DNA of 64,000 nucleotides from contig NADL03000750.1 in NCBI GenBank assembly GCA_002205965.3, positions 124,001-188,000 on the forward strand, given 5' to 3'. Every line of letters starts with the position of its first letter. Position 1 is the first letter of the stretch. Below are positions 13,976 through 24,500 of this stretch, one piece after another. The DNA comes from Kappaphycus alvarezii (taxonomy: Eukaryota > Rhodophyta > Florideophyceae > Gigartinales > Solieriaceae). Position numbers and translations under genes: made by a program. The notes below the pieces were generated by a model. The model did no database searches, had not been told where the DNA came from, and saw only the letters and a list, made by a program, of their open reading frames with translations.

Positions 13976-14310
13976 TCACTTTTCCGTCGGAGCCCTTTCC
14001 ACCCTATCAGTAACGTTAAAAAGTCGGTCCTTCCGCTGCTTCCCATTGCCTGGATGTCGGGTCTCGTGCGGTGGAGACCATGGCGTGGCTCTACGACAGG
14101 ATGACGAGAAGCTCTTGTGAGAGTCTTTTGCGAGAAGGGTTACCCGGCGATCATGTCGGTTGATTCTGTGGGCTCCATGCAAGCAGTGCATGAGATGATC
14201 GCCATGTACATCGAGTGTTTCCGGGCAATTCCTTCTCGGGCATGGCGTACCAGGGTGAAAAAGTGGGACTTGACAGTAGTATTGAAGCCACACCAAGAAT
14301 TCTCGAGGGT
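13976..14310 (-). pseudogene. Inverted copy of the LINE-like C-terminal Cys/His region
   Basis: On the minus strand this reads QYYCQVPLFHPGTPC, CPETLDVHGDHLMHC, then RINRHDRRV and a short DRLFNVTD end. The same peptides appear on the plus strand at 14905-15180, so the two form a long inverted repeat. It has no start of its own and is best read as the inverted 5' part of element L1. Confidence 0.75.
14045..14309 (+). repeat. Left arm of a long inverted repeat
   Basis: About 265 bases here are the near-perfect reverse complement of 14887-15147. The arms are separated by about 575 bases. Differences seen by eye are few (for example near the outer end, GGGTCAAC versus GGTTCAAT). A transcript through both arms would fold into a long double-stranded hairpin. 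Confidence 0.85.
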
Positions 14311-15290
14311 CAACGTAACTGTTTTGGCGTTTGCAAAGTAGGCTATTTGTTGCGCGTAGTGCCCTCGTCTTGCACCAGAGAAGGAGAGGAAGAATTCGAT
14401 AGGATGATGGAGGACTGTGTTCGAAAATTGGCAGGGGCAGTACTGGACTCGAAAGTATTCCGAGAACTCCAGCTGCCGGTCAAACCCAAGGACCCGAAAA
14501 AACCATCTCTTGGGATCCGGTTTACCTCCGCGAAGAACGTCGCGGCAGCGACATTCTTGGCTTCTAGCTCATTATCTAGCAAGCTTTGCAAGACCTTGCT
14601 CCCAACTCCTATTAAGAAGCTGGGAACATACGAGGCAGCTACAGACGACTATCGGAGGTGGTCGACCTCTTGCCTGCCGTCTAGGATTATCCCGTTCAGT
14701 GTAATTTACTTGCAAAAATCATCATCGCAAAAGACGTCGGACGCAATCCATGAAGCAGTGCAAGACCGAATTCCTCCTGGGGATTCGAGGAGGTGGGCGT
14801 TTTGTTGCGCGTCAGTGGCCCTCCCGGGAGCTAAGGAATGGGTATATTGTTCCCCTTGCCCTGGTCTCCAGACAAGCATTGAACCTCGAAAATTCTTGGT
14901 GTGGCTTTAATACTACTGTCAAGTCCCACTTTTTCACCCTGGTACGCCATGCCCGAGAAGGAATTGCCCGGAAACACTCGATGTACATGGCGATCATCTC
15001 ATGCACTGCTTGCATGGAGCCCACAGAATCAACCGACATGATCGCCGGGTAACCCTTCTCGCAAAAGACCCTCACAAGAGCTTCTCGTCATCCTGTCGTA
15101 GAGCCACGCCATGGTCTCCACCGCACGAGACCCGACATCCAGGCAATGGGAAGCAGCGGAGGGACTGACTTTTTTGGTGTTACCTTCGTTCGGTTTACCT
15201 ACGTTCGGGGGATTTTGATGCAAAGGCACGCCGCAGCAGCCGTCATGTCCAATGCGGCCTGCTTGATGGCTGGCCTGAAGGTAGCATTTT
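14311..15290 (+). pseudogene. Non-LTR reverse transcriptase C-terminal region (L1)
   Basis: The frame at about 14311-14910 includes FRELQLPVKPKDPKKPSLGIR, the counterpart of the RT thumb segment LPxxxGGLGLRS, then NVAAATFLASS, and IHEAVQDRIPPGD. After a stop it continues in a neighbouring reading with CPRRNCPETLDVHGDHLMHC and RRHD-like words, a Cys/His cluster typical of this RT family. RPDIQAMGSSGGTDFFGVT follows. An internal deletion then joins it to MQRHAAAAVMSNAACLMAG and the stop at about 15288. Active-site motifs are missing in this copy. Stops and frame changes make it a pseudogene. Confidence 0.75.
14887..15147 (-). repeat. Right arm of the long inverted repeat
   Basis: Reverse complement of 14045-14309. 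This arm is in the native orientation of LINE-like copy L1, so the left arm is the inverted piece. Confidence 0.85.
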
Positions 15291-15475
15291 AGGGAGTGTA
15301 GTTCCTTCCCCATTACTCTGTCGGTATACCCTTTTGAGTGGGGGGAATTGGGTTGGTTTACTGTGAGTAATGGAAAGGTTGGGAGTTGATTGTGGTTGTC
15401 TGGAAAACCATGGGATGGATCGGATATATCTTCCAAGAGTAAAACACCCAAACCTTTCCCTCCTGTTACGCAGTA
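15291..15475 (+). repeat. 3' tail of LINE-like copy L1 (family a)
   Basis: After the stop come AGGGAGTGTAGTTCCTTCCC, then TGTCGGTATACCCTTTTGAG, then GGTTGTCTGGAAAACCATGG and the terminal ATATATCTTCCA...AGTAAAACACCCA block. The same blocks in the same order occur at 62243-62380, and more weakly at 35871-35960. This is a family-specific 3' untranslated end. Confidence 0.8.
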
Positions 15476-16235
15476 GCTGGACTGTCACTTGCCAATTCTC
15501 AAGGTCAGCAATGGTCTCGAGGAACGGTCTGAGAGATAAGACATGGTTCGTAAAGAACCGTGTGGTATATTCCATAGTACCGACAGGGTCGTTCGGGACG
15601 GAAGTACCCTCGCTGTACTCTTGCTTAATTCCGTCTGGGTAGAGACTCTGTACTCACCTTGGAGGGGCTGTTGGTCACCATACGGTGCACTTCGGCAGCG
15701 TAGATCGGATATATCTTCCAGAGTAAAACACCCAAAACTTCCCCCTTCGGTAGCGACAAGTGCAGTTCTCGGCTTTCAGCATACACGGAGCGAAGTACTT
15801 CGATGGCTTTGACAAGTTGGTCGTCACGCCCGATAACGTACCCGTCATCGTGGTACCACAGTTGAAGTAACAACTTTGCCAAATCTCTGTCGTCCACTTC
15901 CTCTGAACTGAAGAGTTCTTGTATTTTGAGAATACCAGGGTGCAGCACCAGGTCGAAGAGGAGGCCTCCAAGGTTGTCTCACTGTTGGGTCCCGCAGACG
16001 CTTCTTAAGGTGTGACTATATATCTACAGGAATGCGGGCTCGTTTGCGTAGCAATATGAGACCCGAGGCAGTAACTCTGGAAGTAGCTGTCTCACAGCGG
16101 CCAGAAAAGCGGGTCTGCTGCACATATTAAAAGTGTTCTTGAGATCAACCGTTAATAGCCCATAAGCTGGATCTTTAGAATGCTGAAGTAGCCTGATTGA
16201 ACATCTGAACTTGACCAAGCTGAAGAAACGGTGTA
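15476..16235 (-). pseudogene. Non-LTR reverse transcriptase core fragment
   Basis: On the minus strand, from right to left, this reads LLTVDLKNTFN (RT motif A, with the catalytic Asp) near 16150, GTQQ-stop-DNLGGLLFDLVLHPG (motif B, with the Gly of QQGD replaced by a stop), LWYHDDGYVIG near 15865 (motif C, YxDD intact), then LSLPKGEVLGV, VHRMVTNSPSKVSTE and, further left, FLETIADLENWQVTVQLLR. Several frame changes occur. It abuts the stop codon of the hydrolase gene at 16240, so it probably inserted there. It may be the missing core of the same family as L1, in the opposite orientation. Confidence 0.8.
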
Positions 16236-16239
16236 GGAT

Positions 16240-17360
16240 TTACTGATCAACGAAAATGTAAAGAATGGCAGCCCAGCAATGCCCTCGGGCGAATACATCT
16301 ACAACGGAGAGCTCACACCCCCACCTTTCCACAACTTTCCTCTCGCATGGGCCCAACCTCATCTGAAGAACTTCCCTCAATGCCCAAGCCCCATTTCGAT
16401 ATGCTACATCCTGTACATCGCCCACCCTTGCAAACACCCTGCCAACCTCCTCCAAATCTGCCTCCATCTCACTCTCCCTTGCTGGCTGCACTACAAACTG
16501 CGCATACTCTAGACTCCTCATTACATCTGCCCTCCTGCCCAGCATTCCATGTCCGGTCGAAATCACCCGGAATTTTCTCTTTAACAACTCGTGATGAACT
16601 CGCATATACCTGCCCAAATCCACTGTCAACGTAAACGCCACAAAAGGCGCCTCTCCTGCGCTCACGACATCTACAAAGTGGACCACACCTACCCGACCAC
16701 CCTCTTCCTTCACGTATCCCATCAAGTCTTCCCCGGTATGGCCTCCCAATACACACAGCTCTATTGTCAAATCCCGCCCCACACGCAATACCCTCTTCCT
16801 CTCCCCAACCAACCTATCAGGCATCGGGACACCACCATCGGGCTTCCTCTCAATAAACCTCTGTGTCTCCTTTGATCCCCAGACCACCACGTTGGCTTCA
16901 CCAAAGAACTCCCCAATAAACTCTCGATACCTCCCGCGAAACCAATATGATCAAAATGGCGATGACTATACACCATATCCACCCTTGCAGGAGTCTGCCC
17001 CGCCAGTACCTGCAATGTGGCTGTGGTCAACAGATACGTACCATCAGGGGCAATCGAGTTTGCCGAGCGGGGAAAGTCAAACACGACGAGACGGCGAGTA
17101 CGGCGACTAAATACGATGAGAGCGTGGTATGCATCGTCCGAGTAATGAAAGACGCCGGGGCGTAGACAGGTGAGAGTAAATCCTTGTGCGGGTGGGGGGA
17201 GGGCAAAGGTGCCGGGGAGCATTGGTTGAAGGGGGCAGCGTTGGGAGCGGGAGAGGAGGTCGAGACAGGGTTGGATTCGAGGGCAGGGGGAAGCGGTGCG
17301 GGCAGGGGATGGGACGGAGAGAGTTAGGGCCAGGACCAGGGCGAGGACTGTGGGTGACAT
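16240..17360 (-). CDS. Secreted metallo-beta-lactamase-fold hydrolase (one frameshift)
   Basis: A predicted secreted metal-dependent hydrolase of about 370 residues. I chose the Met at 17360 because a signal peptide (MSPTVLALVLALTLSVPSPA) follows and a TATA box lies about 95 bases upstream. The metal ligands are complete: SHRHFDHIG (HxHxDH) near residue 130, GGHTGED, FVDVVSAGE and ISTGHG further on. The C-terminal RKVVERWGCELSVVDVF, then HC, is usual for this subfamily. Between the HxHxDH motif and VVWGSKETQRF the reading frame shifts by one base (about 16900-16930), where a single lost base would restore a continuous protein. The substrate cannot be told from sequence. The first half of the coding strand is C-rich and the second half G-rich. 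A LINE-like fragment abuts the stop. Confidence 0.82.
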
Positions 17361-17452
17361 GGATGGTTGTGGTTTTGGGTTGGTGGTGGCTGATCGGGGA
17401 GGAGGGTAGATGGATGATGGGGTAAGGCTGGCTGGGGCAAGGAGGGGGGAGG

Positions 17453-17460
17453 GATTTATA
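17453..17460 (-). promoter_or_regulatory. TATA box of the hydrolase gene
   Basis: The minus strand reads TATAAAT between GC-rich flanks, about 95 bases before the chosen ATG at 17360. This leaves room for a 5' untranslated region of about 65 bases. It supports the start at 17360 rather than an upstream Met at 17495. Confidence 0.5.
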
Positions 17461-17499
17461 TTCCCGCGCTGAGGTGGCGGGGATTCATGGAACATGAGG

Positions 17500-18199
17500 A
17501 GGAACAGAGAGGTTGGGGATTGTGGTTAAGGCATGGTAGCGACTGGGAGTGCATCAAAAGGCTTGTGCTGTAGCTCTGGTGCAGAGATATTGGCGGCATG
17601 GGGAGTAAGGAGGAGGAGGATCAACATGATGGGTTGGTACAAGGTGGCATCTGGTCAGAGAGGTTTACTGCGGGCTATTCCAACTTGGAATTGGAAGTTC
17701 CAGCTTGGCCTATGCTGTTCCAAACTGTCATCAGTCAGTATTTGTACATAATCATGCTTACGTAATGACAGCGCTCCTACTTTCCGCACACGTTCGTGCC
17801 TTAATACTGTACTGTAAGATTCGTGCCACATTATATGTGAAAAAAGTTAATATTTTTGAAAACACATACTGTATGCTGTAAAGAAAACTGTACGGTACGG
17901 TACAGTGCTGTAATGCGCGGTTCCACGACAGTAATCGAGTCCCCTTCCCCAGCTGATTCATTTAGAGGCAATACCCAACGCCCGACGCCCAGTGCTGCGT
18001 TTCCTTTCCTAGATCCTTAAACACAAGCTGATAGTTTCTCATTACAGTGTTGCCACCAAACGAAGAGGAATGTGATGGATTGTTGGTTGCCATGGATCTA
18101 TCATGCTGAGGCTCAAGTATTTTAAAGTTCTTTACTGTGGGAAGGAGAATTGCTCCGGGGTATAATTGCCCGAGATGAGAATATATGATAGTTCTAATT
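17500..18199. other. No gene; TACTGTAC-type short palindromes
   Basis: No supported reading frame. Short words built from ACTGTAC/GTACAGT cluster at 17812-17925 (for example ATACTGTACTGTAAG and CTGTACGGTACGGTACAGTG). Similar clusters occur at 6065-6150, 20733, 35955-35993 and 49760. Confidence 0.5.
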
Positions 18200-18285
18200 T
18201 GGTTCTCATAATTCATCGTGGAACCTAAGACATAACCGACCATATCTTTCAATATTAAATCACCCGAATTTCCTATGGGACACTG
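18200..18285 (+). repeat. LINE-like 3' tail only (family b)
   Basis: The block CCGACCATATCTTTCA...ATATTAAATCACCC matches the tails at 32276-32318 and 41083-41140. No coding part precedes it, so this is an extremely 5'-truncated insertion. It lies just before the 5' end of copy L2. Confidence 0.65.
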
Positions 18286-18419
18286 TCTCCTATGGGAGAT
18301 TGTTGGGTTATTTTAAAGTATGGAACATGTGATCGGTTGTATCTACGCCGCCAGTGCGTTGTGAGGCATAAGTCGTCACTGATGGGTAACACTAAATAGC
18401 ATTACTTACAGAGCCGGCT

Positions 18420-19065
18420 CAATGCCAGCGAACAGGCATGCCGCCTTAGACATGAAACTAAACAGTCAACCGCACGAGGAGATAAGCAGCCGACGCACGC
18501 CGAGCAAAACAATGTTAATGTGGGAAGGGCAACTAGGCTCGCCAAAGAAAGCGCATACGGGAAATCAGCCCGAGCCCTAAAGTCCCTCGGCGTCCTCCCT
18601 GCTCCAACTAGCGTGACCTAAACTTTACTCGACAAGCACCCCCAACATGCACCGGATCACGAAATCCCGCATTTCACCTCTCTCGACAAAGAACATTCCT
18701 CGAGATTTAGAGACTTTACTGAAGAAAATGTCCTGCGCGCCATCCGGGCCTTTAACCCGGGTTCCACTGCGTGGGGCTCGGGACTTAAGCCATGCCACCT
18801 CGTCGAACTCTTGCGAGCTTCCCCCTCCACACAGGCGGGATTTCTACTGGCTATTACAAAATTGGTCAATGTGATGGCCTCTAGATAAGCTCCCGCTACC
18901 CTTACTCCGTGGATCAAAGGAGCCGCACTCCCGCCACTAGCAAAAAAGGACGGGTCCCCAAGGCTGATTATGGTCGGAGAGACGCTGTGCAGGCTCGTCG
19001 GAAGCTGTCTACAGCGAAGAGTGTGCAAGAAAGCTGCACTATATTTCCAGCCTCTTCAAGCTGGG
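18420..19065 (+). pseudogene. Reverse transcriptase N-terminal region (L2)
   Basis: In changing frames this reads RATRLAKESAYGKSARALKS then LGVLPAPTSVT, then LDKHPQHAPDH, then ENVLRAIRAFNPGSTAWGSG with LKPCHLVELL, GFLLAITKLVNVM, PLAKKDGSPRLIMVGETLCR and LQPLQAGL-like words. This order (AI-x-F-P-GSA-x-G, then L-x-K-x-G-x-R-P-I-x-V-G-E) is the fingers region of a widespread non-LTR RT family. A stop near 18620 and frame changes break it. Confidence 0.75.
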
Positions 19066-19505
19066 TTAGCAGCAAGAGCCTGTTTTAAGGGCCGAGCATG
19101 GTGCGCAGCATTCCCATTGTTCAGCACCTGGAAGGCCCATCGACGAGCGAAAAGCTTGTCTCCTGCTGTCGCCAGGGGGTATGAGCCCTTGAGCCGCTTC
19201 GTGAATTGAATCCATCAGCTTTTTTTGCAAGGGTGGGTTGTTGGAGCAAAAGGCGCTGACGGGAACTATCTTCGAAGGCGGACATGATGCAGACCGCATC
19301 CTGCAGGCGTCGGCTGCATCTTTGTATGTGCTCAGCGGCCGTACCGAAGCCGGTAAGATGGAGCTGCCGGGGGTATCAGCAGTGGCACAAGAAGCGAGGA
19401 AAGCGGCGACAGAATTGTCGCGAGCCGACGTGAGGCCTATCTACAGCGATTGGTTCTTGGGGTTTAGCGGTTTCACTGGGAGCTGGAGTTCTAGAAAGAC
19501 TTCAG
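19066..19505 (-). pseudogene. Inverted middle segment of L2
   Basis: On the minus strand it reads LELQLPVKPLNPKNQSL, a stop, then LTSARDNSVAAFLASC, then RMRSASCPPSKIVPVSAFC and MDSIHEAAQGLIPPGDSRRQ. These correspond one for one to the plus-strand peptides of L1 (14460-14800). Both ends of the inverted segment fall where the plus-strand RT reading stops (19065) and resumes (19506). Confidence 0.75.
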
Positions 19506-20065
19506 AGTCGCGCGACACCCGGTCACGGAGCCCCGTCCCAATGGCCAACACCGCACAAGGCCAGACATCAGGGTTAAAGGGAGCACCGGAGGGACAGACT
19601 TTTTCGACGTTACAGTCGTCAATCCACTTGCTCCCTCAAACACATGGGCCCGTTGCTTCAACCCCTTGACATCTCTGAACGCCGCGAAAGCGTCAAAGTT
19701 CAGGAGGTATCAAGACTTCATCACCACGCATGCCAGGTCCCGACTGATCTCAGTGCGGGTATCCACCCTTGAAGGGTGGCACCCAGATGAATTCGCGGTG
19801 CTCACAGACGTGGCTAGGCACGTCGCCATACGAGCCGTGGAGACCTTCGAGCGGGTGCGATATGTCCTTATGCAAAGACAAGCCGCGGCGACAGTATCGT
19901 CCACCACAGCATGTCATACGGCTGGCCCCACACCAGCCCTGTTAGGTAGTACCTAATGACTCGGCCTCATATCCAGACTCTCCATTACACAGGCCTGTCC
20001 CCCTAGTCTTCGGAAAATAGCCATCCTGCATCCCTAATCAGTAAATCACCTCAGTTTCTCCCCCC
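19506..20065 (+). pseudogene. LINE-like C-terminal region and tail (L2)
   Basis: It reads ARHPVTEPRPNG, RPDIRVKGSTGGTDFFDVTV, VNPLAPSNTWARCFNPLTSL, STLEGWHPDEFAVLTDVARH, AVETFERVRYVLMQRQAAAT. These match 42320-42640 and the ends at 32046-32220 and 15170-15290. The last part is open for 96 codons (19666-19956). Tail block AATCAGTAAATCACCTCAG at about 20037 follows. Confidence 0.78.
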
Positions 20066-20132
20066 TCTAGACATGAGGGGCGCAGCAGCATGCCTTTGGG
20101 TAATCGCCACTTAGAGAAGCACCGCGCCTCCT

Positions 20133-20245
20133 ATGGTGGTAAATCTTTACGAGTTGTACAGTATGGCACAGAAGCGTGCGAAAGGTGTTCAGAAATTAAC
20201 TGGGAATGCGGGCGGCGGGTGGAAACCTGTCGCGCCTGCATCACT
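20133..20245 (+). repeat. LINE-like 5' coding start, copy 1
   Basis: This 113-base stretch aligns without gaps to 35563-35675. Both begin with ATG and read MVVxLYxLxSMAQK then GNAGGGWKPVAPAS. Conservation of a start codon and 38 open codons suggests the N-terminus of an element protein. Here nothing recognisable follows directly. Confidence 0.6.
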
Positions 20246-20499
20246 TGAAGACTAAGCGCAAAACGGGTACCGGAGTCGTGGAGGTCCTGTTGAGGCAATG
20301 CTCAGAGTACCCTGACGCACTAAACTAGTGCTGTCTTCGTCGCAGGAAGCGAGGGTCCTAGCTGTTGCTGTCCTACTGGTGTTACTCAAGATCGCTCTCT
20401 TCGAGAATTCCTCGCTGTCGTCTTCGCTTTCTGTAAGCACATCGCCTGTACAGGACCTTTTTTCAACCACTTGATTTCTCGGCTTGCCGAAATTTCAAT

Positions 20500-20795
20500 G
20501 ATGGAATTTTCTTCTGTCCCCTTTGCTGGCGAAGGCATTGTTCAGGCCCTTACCGATTTGTGTCTGTTTAGCAGGCCCAATTGAATCTTTAAATAAAGGC
20601 CCCAGTTCCCCCCGTGTTGAAAGGAGGAATCGCGAAGGGAAGCAGCGAAGGAAGCAAGGTGGCGAAAAACCCCTTGCCGTCGTCGCCGAAGGCACCACAA
20701 ATATCAATCGCGACATGGGAGAGGAGGATACTGTATTGTACTGCCACCGGCAGAGCTGATTTTAGTGATCTTTCAATGATCCGATTTTTGTTCAA
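20500..20795 (-). pseudogene. Fragment resembling the C-terminal end of L5
   Basis: On the minus strand it contains VAIDICGAFGDDGKGFFATL followed by LLPSLLPFAI. The corresponding end of L5 (36150-36887) is GIDVFGALGAEGATFFRRLS then PFAAARR. The match covers only the last part of the protein and is degenerate. Confidence 0.45.
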
Positions 20796-20817
20796 TCCTG
20801 CAGGATGATACCAGCAG

Positions 20818-21525
20818 ATACTGGACAGTATGTGGAAATTTTCAATTGTAGATCACCATGAGTCTTTTCAATTGAGTGGCTCTGAAGGCCGTAATTCCTA
20901 ACAACTCAGCCCCCAACTTACAAATGATATTTCGGAGGAGAAAGGCACCTATTTGACCAAGTTTCGATATTACTCATCCCCAACCTGGATCGGCATTACT
21001 TGCCTGACATTGTCTTTACATAACCCACTATTGTAGAAAACCATGACCTAACTAACTAGTATTTATATTGACTTCGCCACTGGGGCTCCAGAATAAACGG
21101 AGATCCAGTTTTAAGCTCTGAACTTGACTCCCAATTTCTACTTCTGCAAAATATTGCCCAACACAACTTTTGCTATAGCGAAGTGTCTCCCTCATTTTTT
21201 CCTTTTTTTAGCCCTCTCTATCCCATAATATACTACCGCTTTCATTTTTTTTTGTGATATTTACTCACAATTGGCGCTCCGGAGTCTGGTGTGTACATAA
21301 AAATAGAATCTTCAAGGTTGTCTATGGTTAAGAAACAATTATCTGCAAAGAAGATACTCAAAACTGCTGGGCCACTACTTCGTCTCTTTTATTGTCCAAT
21401 ATTGCACCCTTAGAGTCCACGGTTCTTTGAATCGATTCTTGTCAAGGTTCTTTCAACTTCGGGGATCCCGGCCCGGCCATACAACTCAGGGGACACGTAT
21501 AGCATCTTACTGTCCAAAAAATTAC
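20818..21525 (+). repeat. LTR/leader-like dispersed repeat, copy 2
   Basis: Second copy of the 6138-6745 repeat, with about 100 extra bases near 20995-21110. After GTGATATTTACTCACAAT it reads TGGCGCTCCGGAGTC, which has the form of a primer-binding site: its complement ends in a CCA-like tRNA 3' end. In the other copy this site is altered. Confidence 0.5.
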
Positions 21526-24500
21526 CCCCAATCTACCACAACAACTTCCTCACGGTGTCATTGAGCGGTAATACCGTACTCCAGGGTGCTTAGAGATAAT
21601 TAAAGATAGCGAAAACCCTGTGAGTCTTGTTGTGTGTGTGTTTGTTTGATTTTCCATTGCTTGAAGATATCTCGTACCTATTCGGGAACAACTACGCAGC
21701 GCAAAATGCATTTCAGATGGAATTAACCAATGTTCAGGCGGTGAATACTGGGTATTATTGATAATAAATGAGAATAATTGATATGGTTCAAGTTTGATAT
21801 TTTCGACACAAAGATAAGTTTGGCCCTATAAAAGAGGAGTTTAGCTCATTGAAAAACCATAGGTGAAATTTAATTAGTTTTCGTGTCATTAGAACCGTGG
21901 TTTTCAATTTTGACTTCATCATGTCGCTGAATTGGCTTCCATGGTCTCTTCTGCTTCTTCATTCAGGCAATTAATAAGATAATCACTTGTTTGGTTTTAT
22001 TCGCGAGAAGTGCCGTGTTTGACCAATTAGTATCGTTATTGTCCTTTATATCTACATTTTTTGTTTCCCTTGCATTTTATCACGGTACTTAAAGTCGTAA
22101 CTCAACATAGCCGCATACGCTGACTTGAATTCGTGGAAGAATCGTCAGCGATTTTTATGGTCAGGTAAGCACTGCCTTCGCTACCGAGCTGAACCCGTTC
22201 CAAAATCCCTATTACAAAATATATTTATTCTAATCATTAAATTTACATTTCTTGGTTTCGCTTTACCCACTTTCACGTATACAATTTTAGACAACCGATT
22301 TTTTACACATTTCTCACCATTTATTGAGATATTCCATTTTATCTCTCAATATCAATCTCTTGAAAATTATCTGAGACATATATTACCTCCAAAATGAACC
22401 TCCAAATTCTTAAACACTGTACGTCTGGCATTAGAAGCCGAAATAATAGGTTGATTGATTTCAGACAATCCCCTGGCAATCTTCTCATATTGACATTGAA
22501 AACTTTTTCCTCTCTTTGAAAAGAAAAGCTTCTGAGGGATAAAATTTAATTGGCTAACTGAAACTTCAAAAATCTACCAAAAGTTTAGTTTGGTGACAAA
22601 AATACACGGCATGACAATTTTCTTTAATTTTTCAACTGCATTAAGTTGATCTTGATAAAAATGTCTGGTGTAGAGGAGATGTGAATAGTTTGTGCTGTTT
22701 TTGAGACGCGAAGGAGTCTTTATGCTGCTACACGGCAACAGCAGGCTTGAGTAGAGCAAGTTTTTCATTGCAAGAGCAATCGCCCTTTTAATCACATCCA
22801 CTAGTCAAATAGAGCTTATATAGAAGTATGCAGAACAATGAGAAATGGAAAAGGTCAACAAAAATGAGAGCAATGATTCACCTAGAAGTGAAAGTATTAA
22901 GATGCATCAACTCATCATCTGAGAGCTTGAAGCAGGAGATTGCACAACATTGGAGAGAAGTTGGATCCATAAAGTGAAAAACGTCAAATTATAATTGGTG
23001 AAACCTAATTGGACCTAGTCAATATAGGCATCGTATAATAATTTTAGAAAGTTAGACAAGCAAACTTTATACATACTAATGTCCATTTTTCGAGAACGCA
23101 TAAAAACCCTTTAATACTCATTATTTCTAGAAGTTGTCAGAAATGGAGGATAGTCATTTTGTGAAGCAGAAATTGGGGCTGCTCAGAGAAATCCTTGCTT
23201 ATTATCCGAAGTTAGCCCATTATGTAGACTGGTCTCGAAGAGTTTGGTTATTACGTATGCCAATTTTTGCTTCATGCTACTATACTTAGTTTCAAAAAGT
23301 AGACGAAGAATCATGCAAGAGGAGATACTTGGCTCTACTTGAGCTTGATGAGACTGAGGAATGAAAAATGGTTATTCTATCGTGAGGAAAGGTTGCTTCC
23401 CTGTTTATACTAGATAATGCGACTGGTGCGACATCAAAATCGGAATGAAGGATAGTTGGTAAGAGTAGACCATAATATAAAATGCGAAGTATTATCGGAC
23501 CGACACTGCGGTGCTTTTAGCAAGCTTGTATTGTGGCTACAGTGTGATTTGTTTAAAACGTAGTCGTCTCATTTCGTTAAGTGTACCAAATTGATACTCA
23601 GTGGGCTCTTAAGCATAATAATGCGGACCATTATATACGGTACTTCTTAAAGAGCTCATTCATTTTCGTTAGAGTCATCTACTTATATTCATTCTATCCC
23701 GGATATTTGCTTCTTGTAAAAAGAATGCTTCACCAAATTTAATAGCGGAAGGATACTTTGCGTCTTAAAGAGTGGTCAATGAGTAATCTATTCATAAAGT
23801 ATCCCTGATCTTATGGTTTGTAGTGCAATGAAGTGCTGGTGAGTTTTCTGGACAACTTTTTACAGCAACAATCAGAGTGATTTATTTCGGCCTGGTGCTT
23901 GCCACATACAAGAGTCATCATTTTTTATTGAGATGCCTACCTCCATTGGTAGTGTATATTCGCCTCCGAAATCATTAACTTTTTACCTAAATGAATGGGG
24001 TTGAAGTACTTGAAGATGCTTCATATGTCAGAGAGGAATGGAAAAATTCCTATTTATTTTTTCAATTTGGCCGCGATTGAGAGCATCCAAACATCCAAAT
24101 ACCTAATGATACTCATTTGGGCCATCCTGGAGTCATATTTCTGTATCTTCTATCCCTATTTGCAATTGATCTGCGCCTAGTAATCGATATCGGGGGAATG
24201 AAAACGCATGGGGCAAGAAGCCAGAGGCCAGTCTGAATTCTAGGTTCCGACATGTACTCGGAGGTTTAACTTATTCTATTTTTCTTTTCCAGCTTTTTAA
24301 CAGACAGATCATTAATTTATAATAAGGTAGGCTTTAATAGAAAAACAGACCAGGATAAAATAAAGTATTGTTTTCACAGGGAGTTGTCTCCGTTGGATGT
24401 GGGATTTTTTAAACCAGTCCATTTAGACCTATTCTGCAGCCTCGTAACTACTTCCACAGACCCTTTAATTTTATTCGATGCTGGATTATCATTACTGTCA

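Larger units (their letters stand above)
13976..15475. mobile_element. LINE-like element copy L1, with inverted 5' segment
   Basis: The right part (14311-15475) runs on the plus strand: end of the reverse transcriptase, C-terminal Cys/His region, stop, then a 3' untranslated tail. The left part (13976-14310) is the same C-terminal region on the minus strand. The two halves meet head to head at about 14310. Such a 5' inversion is known from twin priming in LINEs. The tail ends in a motif, ATATATCTTCCA...AAAACACCCA, that is shared with 62333-62365. Confidence 0.75.
18304..20065 (+). mobile_element. LINE-like element copy L2, with internal inversion
   Basis: This copy starts at a 5' end shared (in inverse orientation) with 32322-32431. 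It runs through the N-terminal part of the reverse transcriptase on the plus strand, then has an inverted middle segment (19066-19505), then the C-terminal region on the plus strand, and ends at a tail containing AGTAAATCACCTCAG. Catalytic RT motifs A-C are missing, so it is internally deleted as well as inverted. Confidence 0.75.

Noticed and set aside
14812-15075. Minus-strand frame with the same peptide as a plus-strand frame at 14117-14341
   Set aside because: It is the mirror of the long inverted repeat, read antisense to the LINE-like coding direction; not a gene family.
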